This document shows, piece by piece, positions 1-17,000 of a stretch of 64,000 nucleotides of DNA (position 1 is its first letter; each line of letters opens with the position of its first letter). Origin of the DNA: Mycolicibacterium cosmeticum (lineage in GTDB: Bacteria > Actinomycetota > Actinomycetes > Mycobacteriales > Mycobacteriaceae). Position numbers and translations under genes: made by a program. Location of the stretch: assembly GCF_000613185.1 (NCBI RefSeq), contig NZ_CCBB010000001.1, forward strand, positions 496,001 to 560,000, in the 5' to 3' direction. A model generated the notes under the pieces. It was not told the origin of the DNA. It was given only the letters and a program-made list of their open reading frames with translations, and ran no database searches.

Positions 1-3000
1 CCAGCTTCAGGGCGCGCTCGGCCAGGATGTTGGACCACCGCCGCAACGACGTGTGTTCCCGCACGGGGGGCGGCGGGTGACCGGAAGCCACCGCATGCCA
101 AGCGGTTTCCAGCTCACCGAGGACGATCCGCCACGACGCCGGGTCCATGGCCAGGACGTGCGCGGTCAGCAGCAGCACGTCGGCACCACTGTCGTGGTGC
201 AGCAGCACCGCGCGCAGCATCTCCCCCGCCGCCGGGTCCAGGCGCGCCAGCGAGTGCTCGGTGTGCTGGGCGACGGCCGTCACCAGGTCACCGGAGACCG
301 AAGCCTCGGTCAGCACCTCGCCGACCGGATGCGCGACGAGGGTCATGGTGGCGGGGTCCAGCCTGCTACGCAGCGCCTCGTGACCGTCGATCACGGCGCG
401 CAACACCGTGTCCAGCCGATCCCGTGTCACTCCGGGTGGCAGCCGGATCGCCTCCGTCTGGGCCAGCCGGCGCGAATCGCCGTGCGCCAGCAGCCAATGC
501 CCGGCGGGCAGCAACGGGATCGGGCCGGTGTCCTCCGGATCGGCCTGCGCTTCGGCCGCTTCCGCGGCGTCGGCATCCAGGGCCTGCGCGAGTTCACGGA
601 TGCTGGCGCATTCCAGCATCAGCCGGGCCCGCACCGGGATACCGCGGCGGCGCACCGCCTGCACCACCGACAGCGCCACGATGCTGTCCAGGCCGAGGTC
701 GAGGAAATCCGCGGTGACGTCCACCCGCTGCACGTCGAGCAGGTCGCCGAGCACCTCGGCGAGCACCGTCTCGGTGGCGGTGGCCGGGCCGGTCACCTCG
801 TCGCCGTCGTGCCGGGCGTCCAGCGCGGCCAATGCGGCGTCGTCGACCTTCCCGTGGGCGGTCAACGGGATCTGGTCCACCTCGATGATGTGATGCGGGA
901 CAAGGTATCTGGGCAACGTAGTGGCCAGATGCCCACGCAGCCCGGCGGTGCGCTTCCCCGTCGCTTCGCTCGCCCCGCCACCTTTCCCCGTCGCTTCGCT
1001 CGCCCCGCCACCTTTCCCCGTCGCTTCGCTCGCCCTGATGACGACATAGGCCGTCAACCGCGGACCGTTGCGGTGCCGGCGCACCGCCACATGTGCATGG
1101 CTCACGTCGGGATGGCGGTGCAGGGCCGCGGCCACCTCACCGGGTTCGACCCGGAAGCCGCGGATCTTCACCTGATCGTCGCTGCGGCCGATGAACTCCC
1201 ACGCGCCGTCCGGCCCACGGCGCACCACGTCACCGGTGCGGTACATCCGGGCACCGGGAACGAACGGGTCGGCGACGAACCGGCCCGCGGTCTCCCCCAT
1301 CCGGCCCAGATATCCCCGGGTCAGCTGACCACCGGTCAGATACAGCTCGCCGGCCACCCCGTCGGGCACCGGCCGCAGCCAGCCGTCCAGCACCCGCGCG
1401 CTGGTGGGGTCGGTGGGATGCCCGATGCACGGCTGCCGGTGGTCGGCGATCCTGGCGACGACGGCCTCCACGGTGGTTTCGGTGGGGCCGTAGCAGTTGT
1501 GGGCGCGCACCCCGGTGCGGGCGCATTCGGCCTGGATGGCCTGCCAGGCCGCGGTGTCGATGGCCTCACCGCCCAGGGCCAGCACCGCCAGCGGGACGGT
1601 GCTCAGCAGCCCGGCGGCCCGCAGCTGGCCGAACATCGACGGGGTGGTGTCGATCATGTCCAGGCGGAACCGGGCGATCTCGGCGACCAGCGCCTCGGCG
1701 TCGCGTTGCACGGCGTCGCCGACGATGTGGACGCAGTGCCCGTCCAGCAGCGCCACCAGCGGTTGCCAGGCGGCGTCGAAGGTGAACGACCAGGCGTGCG
1801 CGATGCGTAGCCGCCGTCCGGCCGGCCGCAGCACGTTGCGCGCATGGTCGGCGGCGTAGGCCAACAGGGCCTGGTGGGTCCCGATGACGCCCTTGGGTTT
1901 TCCGGTGGTACCGGACGTGAACACGATGTAGGCGCCCTGCCCCGGCCGCACCGGTGCGGGGGTGAATTCGGGTATCGGCGCATCGGCGACCGCGGCGAGG
2001 ACGGTGTCATCGACGATGACCGCGGCACCGGTCTGTCCGATGATCTCGTCGATGCGGGCGGCAGGCATGCCGGGATCCAACGGCACGATCATGCCGCCGG
2101 CCTTGAGTACGGCCAGCATGGCGACGACGTAGTCGGGCCCGCGGCGCAGCAGGATCGGCACCGGGGTCTCGGTGGACACCCCACGGCGGACCAGTTCGGC
2201 GGCCAGCCGGTCGGCGGCCTCGTCGAGTTGCCGGTAGGTGAGTTCCCCGCCGGCCCAGCTCAGCGCGACCGCGCCCAACCGGTCGGCGGCGGCCTCGGTG
2301 AAGGCGGTGTGGAATCCGCCCGGGTAGGTGTGGGTGTCCTTGGCGGGCACCACCGCGGCCTCGTCGCCGACGGTGACGGTGACCTCGCGCAGCGGGCGGT
2401 CCCAGTGCGCCAGCAGACCGCGCACCACCGCCAGCACCCGGTGCCCGAGGGTCTGCGGGTCCACCAGACCCAGTGCACCGTCCAGGGTTTCGACCAGCAC
2501 GGTGAGCCGGCCGTGCGTGGGATGCGCGGCGATGGTGATGGGGAAATGCGACAGGCTTTCCAGCGCGGACGGCCGGATCACCGCACCGCCGAGATCGAAG
2601 TCGCCGCTGCCGACCAGACCGCCCGGCGGGAAGTTCTCGTACACCAACAGGGTGTCGTACAACTCGCCGATCCCGCCGGCCGACCGCAGCTCGGTGTGGC
2701 TGAGGTAGCCGTGGTCGCGCAGTTCGGCGGCCTCCCGTTGCAGGGCAAGGCATTGCGCGCCGACGCGGCCCGCCGGGTCGAGACGGACGCGCAGCGGCAC
2801 GGTGTTGATGAACAGACCGACCATCGATTCGACCCCGGCCAGGTCGTCGGGCCGGCCCGACACCGTCACCCCGAACACCACATCGGATCGGTCGGTGCAC
2901 GCGGACAGGATTGTGGCCCAGGCCATCTGGAACAGCGTGCTGACGGTGACGCCGCGGGCGCGGGCGGCGTCGAGCAGGTCGGTGGTGCCGGCCTCGTCGA

Positions 3001-3678
3001 GGGTCACCTCGGTGCGCCGCGGCAGCCCGGGCGCGGCCTCCCGGCCCGAGAGCGCGGGGGCCAGCATGGTCGGGCCGTCCAGGCCGGCGAGGTGGGCGCG
3101 CCAGCGCTGCCGGCTGACCTCCGGGTCTCGGGCGGCCAGCCACCCGATGTAGTCGCGATACGGCCGGGGTTGCGGCGGCAGCGCCGTCAGGTCACCCCCG
3201 GCGCGATACAGCCCGAGCAGTTCACCGACGAACACCGGCAGCGACCATCCGTCGATGACGATGTGATGCGCGACGACCACCAAACGCCACCGGGAATGCG
3301 GCATCTCGGCCAACAGGAAGCGGATCGCCGGGCCGCGCACCAGATCGAACGGGCGGCGGCGCGCCTCGTCCTCCAAGGCGGCCGCTTCCGCCTCGGTGTC
3401 GACGACGACATGCTGCCAGGGTAGGTCGAAAGTCGCGGGCACCACCGCGACCGGACGGCTGAGCTTGCCCTGGAAGAAGCTCACCCGGACATTGGGGTGG
3501 CGCTCGAGCATCGCCTCGGCGCAGGACCGTAGCAGCGCCGCGTCCAGGCTGCCCTCGACGTCGGCGGCCATCGCGATGAAGTACGGATCGGCGCCGCCGT
3601 CGGTGAGGCCGGCCAGCGAGTACAGCCCCTGCTGCAGCGGGCTGAGGGCCATCACATCGAGGATGGCCGGGGCATCGG

Positions 3679-3682
<4 letters not shown>
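1..3682 (-). CDS. mbtF: Mycobactin NRPS MbtF, C-terminus outside window
   Basis: Nonribosomal peptide synthetase expected to add the terminal lysine (the cyclised one) of mycobactin. About 1227 residues are visible. A condensation domain comes first with [10 protein letters not shown] near residue 139, then an adenylation domain with [10 protein letters not shown] near 587, then a carrier protein with LGLDSI near 1000. The visible protein ends in a condensation-superfamily domain whose motif [12 protein letters not shown] near 1174 fits the HHxxxDxxSW form of epimerization domains, with the first His replaced by Ala. The ATG overlaps the mbtE stop as ATGA. The odd point is a 30-bp tandem repeat read in frame inside the adenylation domain (about residues 882-910), giving [10 protein letters not shown] twice and a partial third copy. 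Family and order are clear; the role of the last domain is not. Confidence 0.93.
954..1035. repeat. 30-bp in-frame tandem repeat inside mbtF
   Basis: Units begin at about 956, 986 and 1016 with a strict 30-bp period, giving 2.7 copies. Each unit carries CCCCGTCGCTTCGCTCGCCC. Because 30 is a multiple of three, the mbtF frame is kept, and the copies encode a Gly/Ser/Lys-rich decapeptide in the C-terminal subdomain of the adenylation domain. Near-identical single copies lie at 13981 and 41117. Confidence 0.9.
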
Positions 3683-9059
<5,377 letters not shown>

Positions 9060-9063
<4 letters not shown>

Positions 9064-11975
9064 GCGACAGTGCTTTCCTTATCGGTCTTGTGGAGATCAG
9101 TCTTTGCCAGATGCTCGATCAGCTCGGTACCGGTGACGCCGCCGAGGATCGTGGCCAGCGGAACCTTGTGCCCGGTGGCCTGCATGAGTTTCTTGCGGAG
9201 ATCGAGGGCCAACAACGAATCGACGCCCAGGTCGAGTAACGATTCGGCCAGGTCCAGCGCGCCGGTATCGGTCACCTTCAACACCGCCCCGAGTGCGGTC
9301 CGCACGGCGCCGGCCGGATCGCTGCCGACCGTGGCCGCGAGGGCCGGTTCGGGGACGGCGGCACCGTCGTGCGCGCCACCGAGGAAGGTGTGCAACCGGC
9401 CCGGGTCGGCGGAGAACACCAGGGGGTCGGCCGCCCAGTCCCGCAGGCAGACATGCGCGGCCCGGTCCGGGACCATGGCCACCAGGCCGGAGCGCTGCAC
9501 CTTGGTGATCTCGTCCGCGTCGATGATGCCGGTGCCCGGCCACAGGCCCCAGCGCACCGCCGTGCAGTGGCGGCCCGCGGCCCGGTGCTGGGCGGCCTGC
9601 ACGTCGAGTAACCGGTTGGCGGCGGCGTAGGCGATATGACCTCGCCCACCCCAGAGTCCGGATACCGACGAGCACAACAGGATTCGGGCGTCGGTGCGCA
9701 GCGGCCAGGCGGCCGCGAACCGGTCGAATCCGGTGACCTTGGCCGCCACGGTCTGTGCGAACGCCGCCGCGGTGAGCTGTCGGTGCTCGGTGATGGTGGC
9801 CGCACCCGCGGCGTGGATGACCAAAGACGCTGCGGCGGAACCTGTTTCGGCGATGGCGGCGGCCAACGCGGCCGGGTCGGTGATATCGCAGCGGGGGGCG
9901 ACGATGTCGGCGCTCAGTTCGGCGAGCTCCGTCCCGTCGACACCGTCGCGGCTGAGCAGCACGATGCGGCGCGCACCCTGCTCGGCGAGGTAGCGGGCCA
10001 GGTGCAGGCCGACGACACCGGTGCCGCCGGTGATCACCACCTCGTCCAGCACGCCGGAGTCCGGTGTCCACGCGGGGGTGCTGATCTGTTCGTCGCGGGT
10101 GGACCGCCGGTAGGCGATGCCGTCCCGGATGGCGAACTCACCGGCCGGGCCCAGCAAGATGTCCACCGCGGCCTCGTCCAGCGTGCTGTCCGGCAGGTCC
10201 AGGTGGCCGAAGCGGTGGTCCGGGAATTCCAGCCCCAGGCTGCGGTGCATGGCCCCCAACGCGGCCTGTGCGGGCAGCGGCGCCGGGTCGCCGGGGCGGA
10301 CCTGTTCCCCGTTGACGGTGACGAGCCATACGTCGCGGTCGGTACCGCTCAGCGTGTCGGCGTAGTCGAGCAGCCCGGATTCGATCCGGCCGGCGAGTGC
10401 TCCGGCGGCCGTGACGGTGTCGGTGCCGTCCAGCGCGGGGGCCACCACGATGAGCAGATCGGCGTCCGCGGGCTCCGCGGTGGCCAGGCGGTGGGTCAGC
10501 GCGGCGCCGAGGTTGCTGTCCGCGCCGATGACCGCGGCCCGCCGGGCGGCGGACCTGGCCGGGACATGCGGTTGCCACTGTTCGACGGCCACACTGATGC
10601 CCGCGACCGGTGGCAGGGGAAGTGGGGTGGCCCAGAGGTGTTCGGAGCGCATCGGGGCGAACGGGAAGTTCGGCAGCGGCGCGATGGCCCCGGTGCTCGC
10701 GGTGGACCCGGTGACGTGGTCGGCCCAGCGGTAGCCCGGATCGTTGACGGCGACCGCGGCGATATTGGCCGCCAGCCGGTCGGTGACCGGTTCGTCGCGC
10801 CGGCCGGAGCCTACGGCGAGCACGTCGGCGACCTCCAGGTCGTCGACCACGTCGCCGAGCGCGTACAGCAGCGCCGGGTGCGCGGACAGCTCGACGAAGG
10901 TGCGCGCACCGCCGTCGACGGCCGCGGCGACGGCACGGTCGAACCGCACGGTGCTGCGCAGGTTGGTGTACCAGTAGTCGGCGAAATCGGTGCCCGCCGC
11001 CACCACGGCACCGGTGGCCGAACCGATGAACCGGACCGGGGCCTCGGCGAATTCGCCGGCAGGCAGCAGCGCATCGAGCTCGGACCGCAGCGGGTCCAAT
11101 TTGCTGGTGTGCGCCGGGAACCACATCTCGATCTCACGGGCGAAGAACCCGCGGTCGGTGACATCGCGCACCAGCGATGCGATGGTCGCGGTGTCGCCCG
11201 ACACCGCCACGGAGGACTTCGAGTTGACCACCGACATCTCGGCCCAGCCGTCGGTGCCGGCGACGGCCTGCTCCGCCGCCTCCGGCGGCAGTCCGAGGAC
11301 CGCAACGCGGTAGGGCCCGGTCAGTCCGTCGAGCAAGGTGGCGCGTGCGGCGACGACGCCGACCGCCGCCTCCAGGGTGATGGTGCCCGCGACATGGGCG
11401 GCGCCGATCTCACCGAGGCTGTGCCCCACCGTGATATCGGGCAGCACGCCGCAGGACCGCCACACCCGGGCCAGGGCAACCCCGTGCACGAATTGGGCGC
11501 CCTGGATCTGCACCTGGGTGAAATCGTTGGTCGCCGCGCCGGGCTCGGCCAGCAGGTAATCCAGTGGCGATGCGTGCCCGGCGGCCGCGAACGCGGCCGC
11601 GCAGCGGTCGGCCTCGGCCCGGTATTCGGGCAGCCGGTCGTAGGCCTCGACGCCCATCGACGGCCACTGGCTGCCTTGGCCGGGGAACACGAAGGCGAGG
11701 TTGTGCGCCGGCTGCGCGGACCGCGCCACCAGCGGGTGGTCACCGCCGGTCGCCACCGCGTGCAGGGCGTCCGTCAGCTCACCGATATCGGCGGCGCGGA
11801 TCACCGTGCGGTGCTTGCGGATCCGGCGGGTGCGCAGCACGGTTGCCGCCACGGCGGCGACGTCGGTGGGCCGCCGCTGCAGGTATCGCACGATGGCGGC
11901 GGCGTCCTGGGCGATGAGGTCCTCGGCGTGCGCGCTCAGCAGTACCGGCACGCGTCCGTCGGGCAGTGCGGTCAC
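9060..11975 (-). CDS. mbtD: Mycobactin polyketide synthase MbtD (AT-KR-ACP)
   Basis: 971-residue partial PKS module without a ketosynthase. The N-terminal half is an acyltransferase (FPGQGSQW, then GHSLGE). It is followed by a ketoreductase with the NADPH motif [11 protein letters not shown] and a C-terminal acyl carrier protein with GVDSLLAL. With the separate ketosynthase MbtC it should extend the chain by one malonate-type unit and reduce the keto group, giving the beta-hydroxy acid part of mycobactin. The start is set at the GTG whose TG is shared with the mbtC stop (GTGA), so the protein opens [11 protein letters not shown] longer reading from 12080 would overlap mbtC by over 100 bases and looks unlike a real N-terminus. 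Confidence 0.94.
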
Positions 11976-13297
11976 CGGCCGTCCCCCGCATCCGGTATCG
12001 CCACCACGACATGGGTGTTGGTGCCGCTCATCCCGAACGCGGAGACCGCACCGATCCGCACGCCGTCGGTGGCCGGCCACGGTGTCAGCTTGGTGGCCAG
12101 GCGCAGACCTTGGCTCTCCCAGTCGATTTCGCGGCTGGCTTCGTCGGTGTGCAGGCTGGCCGGCACCGAGCCGTGCTGCGCCGAGACGATCACCTTGGCC
12201 AGCCCGAGCGCCCCGGCCGCGGCCTGGGTGTGCCCGATGTTGGATTTGACCGAGCCCAGCAGGGCGCCGGCGCCCGGCGCGGTGGCACCGTAGGTGCGGG
12301 CCAGGGCGCGCAGTTCGGTGCGGTCACCGAGCCGGGTGGCGGTGCCGTGGCCCTCGATCATGCCGACGTCCTCGGGGGTCAGGCCGGCCGCGGCGATGGC
12401 CCGGCCGAACAGCCGTTCCTGCGCGGTGCCGCTGGGTGCGGTGAGACCGACGGTGCGGCCGTCGGAGTTGACGGCGGTGGCCCGTACCTCGGCCAGCACC
12501 GGCCTGCCGTCGCGGATCGCGGCGGACTTGCGCTGCAACAGGAACATTCCCGCTCCTTCGGCCCACACCGTGCCGCTGGCGTGGGCGCTGTAGGGACGGC
12601 AGTGCCCGTCATCGGAGAGGGCGTGCTGTTTGGAGAACTCGACGAAGTAACCCGGGCTGCCCATCACGCAGACGCCGCCGGCCAGCGCCATATCGCAATC
12701 ACCGGCGCGCAGGGCCCAGACGGCGGTGTGCAATGCGGCCAGCGCCGAGGAGCAGGAGGTGTCGACGGTCAGTGCGGGTCCGGCCAGGTCCAGGGTGTAG
12801 GCGATCCGCCCGGAGATCACCCCGAGCGAGGTCCCGGTGATGAGATGACCACTGTGCGAGGAGAATTCCGACAGCAGCGGCCCGTATTCGAGTGCCGAGG
12901 CGCCGACATAGCAGCCCACGTCGTGGCCGGCGAGATCGTCGGGATTGATGCCGGCATTTTCGATGGCGCGCCAGGCCAGCCGCAGCGCGACCCGCTGCTG
13001 CGGGTCCATCGCGACCGCCTCGCGGGGTGAGATGCCGAAGAAGGCCGGGTCGAAATCGCCTGCGCTGTCCAAGAATCCACCGAGGTCGTGGATCTGTTTG
13101 AAGCCGTCGCGCAGGGACCCGTCCAGCAGCTCGGCGATCGCCCAGCCGCGGTCGGTGGGGAAATGCCCCAGCGCTTCGCGCTGCTCGGCGAGCAGGTCCC
13201 AGAACGCGTCGGCGGTGTCGACACCGCCCGGCGCCTCGACCGCCATCCCGACGATCACCACCGGATCGTCGTCGTATCGCGGCGAATCAGAGCTCAT
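11972..13297 (-). CDS. mbtC: Mycobactin ketosynthase MbtC
   Basis: 441-residue stand-alone beta-ketoacyl synthase. The active-site cysteine is C182 in DTSCSSALAAL; the two catalytic histidines are in GHGTATRLGD and KSNIGHTQAAAG. There is no acyltransferase or carrier domain, so it must act in trans with MbtD encoded just downstream. The ATG overlaps the end of the thioesterase gene by 11 bases and the stop overlaps the mbtD GTG by four. Length and position match the MbtC family. Confidence 0.95.
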   Translation of the reverse strand: MSSDSPRYDDDPVVIVGMAVEAPGGVDTADAFWDLLAEQREALGHFPTDRGWAIAELLDGSLRDGFKQIHDLGGFLDSAGDFDPAFFGISPREAVAMDPQQRVALRLAWRAIENAGINPDDLAGHDVGCYVGASALEYGPLLSEFSSHSGHLITGTSLGVISGRIAYTLDLAGPALTVDTSCSSALAALHTAVWALRAGDCDMALAGGVCVMGSPGYFVEFSKQHALSDDGHCRPYSAHASGTVWAEGAGMFLLQRKSAAIRDGRPVLAEVRATAVNSDGRTVGLTAPSGTAQERLFGRAIAAAGLTPEDVGMIEGHGTATRLGDRTELRALARTYGATAPGAGALLGSVKSNIGHTQAAAGALGLAKVIVSAQHGSVPASLHTDEASREIDWESQGLRLATKLTPWPATDGVRIGAVSAFGMSGTNTHVVVAIPDAGDGR

Positions 13298-14054
13298 TGA
13301 TCAGCTCCGCCACGTCCGCGGTGTGGTCGTTGATGTAGAAGTGCCCGCCGTCGAAGATGGAACAGGTGAAGGCACCAGCGGTGTGGGATGCCCAGCGGCG
13401 CAGCATGGTTTCGCTGATCCGGTGATCGCGGTCCCCGCCCAGGGTGTGGATGTCGGCGTCGATGCGCACGTCGTCGGCGCAGCTGTACCGGTTGAACGCG
13501 GCGTAGTCGGCGCGGACCGCCATCAGCAGCAGCTCCACGAAATCCTCGTCCTCCAGCAGCTGCGGGTCGGTGCCGCCGAGATCGACCATCTCGGCGATGA
13601 TCTCGTCCTGCGCCATCGGCAGCGCGGGTGACGCGGCCACCGCGGCGGGCGCTTCGCTGGCCGATACCCACAGGGCCGCCACCTCGACGCCGCGCTGCTG
13701 GGCCACCCTGGCGAATTCGAAGGCCACCACCGCGCCCATGCAATGCCCGAACAGCCGCAGCGGCCCGAGCCGATCCCAACTGCCGGCGTCGAACAGGTCG
13801 GCGGCCAGTTCGGTGACGGTGGCCGGCGCCGGGTGGGTCAGCCGGTCACCGCGCTGCGGGTACTGCATGACGTAGGCGTCGGCACCGGCCGCCGCCAGGG
13901 CGGTGCCCAGCGATCGGTAGGCCAGTGCGGCGCCACCGGCGTGCGGGAACACCAGGGTCGGCGCGCCGGCTGAACCGATCCCCCGGTCGCTTCGCTCCTG
14001 CCCCCGGGAGTACCGCTTGACCCAGGGCGCGAACGTGAGATCCGCGGCGGTCAC
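13287..14054 (-). CDS. mbtT: Stand-alone thioesterase of the mycobactin cluster (MbtT-like)
   Basis: 255-residue alpha/beta-hydrolase of the type II thioesterase family, expected to clear or release acyl groups from MbtB-type carrier domains. The fold is marked by LVFPHAGG near the N-terminus and by DGGHFYIND carrying the general-base histidine. The nucleophile motif is GHCMG with TGC at codon 105, so the nucleophile appears to be cysteine where GHSMG is usual. The GTG start overlaps the mbtB stop as GTGA. In M. tuberculosis this domain is, to my knowledge, fused to the end of MbtB; here it is a separate gene, as in M. smegmatis. A dispersed repeat copy lengthens the N-terminus (about residues 15-25). 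Confidence 0.88.
   Translation of the reverse strand: MTAADLTFAPWVKRYSRGQERSDRGIGSAGAPTLVFPHAGGAALAYRSLGTALAAAGADAYVMQYPQRGDRLTHPAPATVTELAADLFDAGSWDRLGPLRLFGHCMGAVVAFEFARVAQQRGVEVAALWVSASEAPAAVAASPALPMAQDEIIAEMVDLGGTDPQLLEDEDFVELLLMAVRADYAAFNRYSCADDVRIDADIHTLGGDRDHRISETMLRRWASHTAGAFTCSIFDGGHFYINDHTADVAELINEL
13981..14010. repeat. Dispersed GTCGCTTCGCTC repeat inside mbtT
   Basis: Contains CCCCGGTCGCTTCGCTCCTG followed by CCCCCGGG, so the outer CCCCGG/CCCCCGGG blocks are nearly complementary. It shares the core GTCGCTTCGCTC with the mbtF tandem repeat and the copy at 41117. In the mbtT frame it encodes SRGQERSDRG just before the conserved hydrolase core, which looks like an insertion. Confidence 0.75.
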
Positions 14055-17000
14055 GAGGCCGCGGCGGCGTCGAGGGCGTGCACCACGTCCGCGTCGTCCA
14101 TCTGGGCGACCTCCAGATACAGCTCGGCGACCTGGTCGAGCCGGTCGCTGCCGGCTTCCCGCGCCGTCAGGCGCGCGGCGAGGGCCTCGACGGTGCGGGT
14201 GGCGAAGATGTCGGGCACCATCACCGTCGGGGTGTCCAGCCATTCCCGGATCCGCGCCACCGCGGTGGTGGCCAGCACCGAATCCCCGCCGAGCGCGAAG
14301 AAGTCGTCGTCGACACCGATGCTCGACGTGCCGAGCAGCTCGCCGATGATGGCCGCCAGCGCCCGCTGCACCGGGGTGACCGGCATCCTGCGGTCGGCGT
14401 CCGGTCCGTCGCCGACCACCTCGGCCAGGATCCGGGCGGCGGCACGGCGGTCGGTCTTGCCGGCGAGGGTGAACGGGATGCGGTCGACCAGCTCGATGTG
14501 CCGCGGAATCATGTGCGGCGGAACGAGTTCGGCGATGGACGCGGTGATCCTCGGGATATCCAGCCCGGGATCGTCGAGGCTGACGAGTGCGGCCAGCACG
14601 TCGGCGCGCCGGGCGCCGGCCGCGGGCACGATGCCGGCGACCGCGGCGCGCACACCGGGAATGCGCTGCAGCGCCGCCTCGACGTCACCGAGTTCGATGC
14701 GGTACCCGCTGATCTTCACCCGGTGATCGGCGCGGCCGATGAACTCCAGGGTGCCGTCGGGCCAGTACCGGGCCAGGTCGCCGGTGCGGTACCAACGCCG
14801 GCCGTCGTGCTCGACGAAACGTTCGGCGGTCAGCTCCGGCTTGCCGCGGTAACCGGACGCGATACCGCGCCCGCCGATCCACAGTTCCCCGGGCACCCAG
14901 TCCGGGCAGTCGGCGCCGAACGAGTTGACCACGCGTGCAGCGTTGTTCGGGAACGGCACGCCGTAGGGCACCGCGGTCCAGGCCGCCGGCATGTCGGTGC
15001 CGGCTTCGTGGATGGTGGCGTGGATCGCGGTTTCGGTGGCACCGCCGAGTCCGGCGACCCGGACCCCGGGCGCCTGGGTTTGCAACCGGCGCACCATGGC
15101 GGTGCGCACCCAGTCCCCACCGGTGAGGACCACCCGCAGTGCAGAAAGCAGGTCAGCCGTTCCGGTTTCGACGAGCATCTCCAGGCTGCCGGGCAGGAAG
15201 TTGAGCACGGTGACCCGGTGCTCGTGGATCAACCGGGCCCAGGTGTCGGGGTTACGGCGGTCCGCCTCGTCGACGGCGACGATCGCGCCACCGGTGGCCA
15301 GGGTGGCGAATACGTCGAGCACGGACAGGTCGCATTCCAGGGTCATCAGCGCCAGGCACCGATCATCCGGCCCGATCCCGAAGTGTCCGTAGAGGAATTC
15401 GGCGGTGTTCATCGCCGCGGCATGGTTGACCTCCACGCCCTTGGGTTCACCGGTCGACCCGGAGGTGAACAACACGTAGGCCAGTTCCTGCGGGTCGGCG
15501 AGCACGGGCGCGAACCCGGGGTCGTTGGCCACCGCGCGTCGCCCCACCCGCAGTGCCTCCGGGATGGTCAAGGCGGGCAGCCAACTGGGTTCCTGGTCAC
15601 CGCACACCAATGCCATCCGCACGCCGCCGGTGTGCAGGATGCGCTCGGCCCGTTCAGTCGGTTGATCGACGCCGATCGGTAGGTAGATCGCGCCGGCGGA
15701 CAGGATGCCGAGCAGCGCGGTGATCTGGTCGGCGCCCTTGGGGCCGAGCACCGCCACGGTGTCACCGGGTTTGATGCCCGCGGTGTGCAGGGCGGCGGCG
15801 ACGGCCAGCACCTGCTCGCGCAGTTCGGCGTAGGTCAGGGTGCCGGCGGAGCCGATGACCGCGGTGGCGTCCGGGTTGGCGGCGGCCGAGGTGAAGAACC
15901 CGGCGTGCAGCGGTTGCCCACCGGTGTCGGCGGTCGTGCCGTTGAGCCGCTCCCGAACGGCGCGCTGCTCGGCGCTGATCAGCGGGGCGCGGGTGGTCTC
16001 CCAGGCGGTGTCGTCGGCGGCCAGCCGGAGCAGTTCGCCGATGTGCCGGTCGAACATGGCGTCGATCAGCCCGGCGGGGAACGCGTCCTCGCGGACGTCC
16101 CAGTTCACCAGGATGCCGCCGTCGAATTCGGTGACCTGGGCGTCCAACAGCACCTGCGGGCCTTGCGAGTTGATCCACACCGGCTTACCGAAGGTGTCGG
16201 TGACCTCGGCGGCGAACAGTTCGCCGAGGCCGAGCGCGCTGGTGTAGACCACCGGTGCCAGCACCTGGGTGCCGCGGTGGCGGCTGAGGTCGCGCAGCAC
16301 CGACAGGCCGGGATAGGCGGCGTGCGCGGCCGCGCTGCGGAACACCTGCTGCACGGCGCGGGAACGGGCGGCGGCCGTGTCGGCGGTGCGCAGGTCGATG
16401 TCGAGCAGCAACGACGAGGTGAAATCACCGACCAGCGCGTCGACGTCGGGGTGGTGCTGTTCGCGGCCGAACATCGGCACGTTGAGCAGGAAGCGTGGTT
16501 CGGCCGACCACCCGGCCAGTGCATCGGAGAACGAGGCAGCCAGGGCCATCGCGGGTGTGACGCCGCGCCGGCGGGCGGCATCGAACAGGGCGTCGCGGGT
16601 CTGCGGGTCCAACCAATGATGACGGCGGGTGGTGTGGCGCGGGTCGGCCTGCTCGGCCTGGGGCACCACCGGCAACCGCGGCGGGTCCGGCAGTTCGGGG
16701 ATGCGTTCGGCCCACCACTGCCGATCGGCGTCGGCCGACCCGTCGGTGGGTTGCTGGGTCGCGGCGAGCCGGTACTGCCGGTAGGTGTATCCGAGCGGGG
16801 CCAGGTCGGCGCCGTTGTACAGCCGCGTCAGGTCCGACATCAGCGTGCGGTAGCTCATCGCGTCGGCGGCCTGCATATCCAGGTCGACGTGCAGCCGGGA
16901 GCGGCCGCCGGGCAGCAGGGTCAGTGCCAGCTCGAACACCCCGTGCTCGAGCTGCTGGTGCGACTTGGCACGACGGATCTGCGCCAGTGCTGCTTCGACG

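Noticed and set aside
954..1035. CRISPR-like repeat array
   Set aside because: Units and intervals are identical and the 30-bp period keeps the reading frame; there are no variable spacers and no cas genes.
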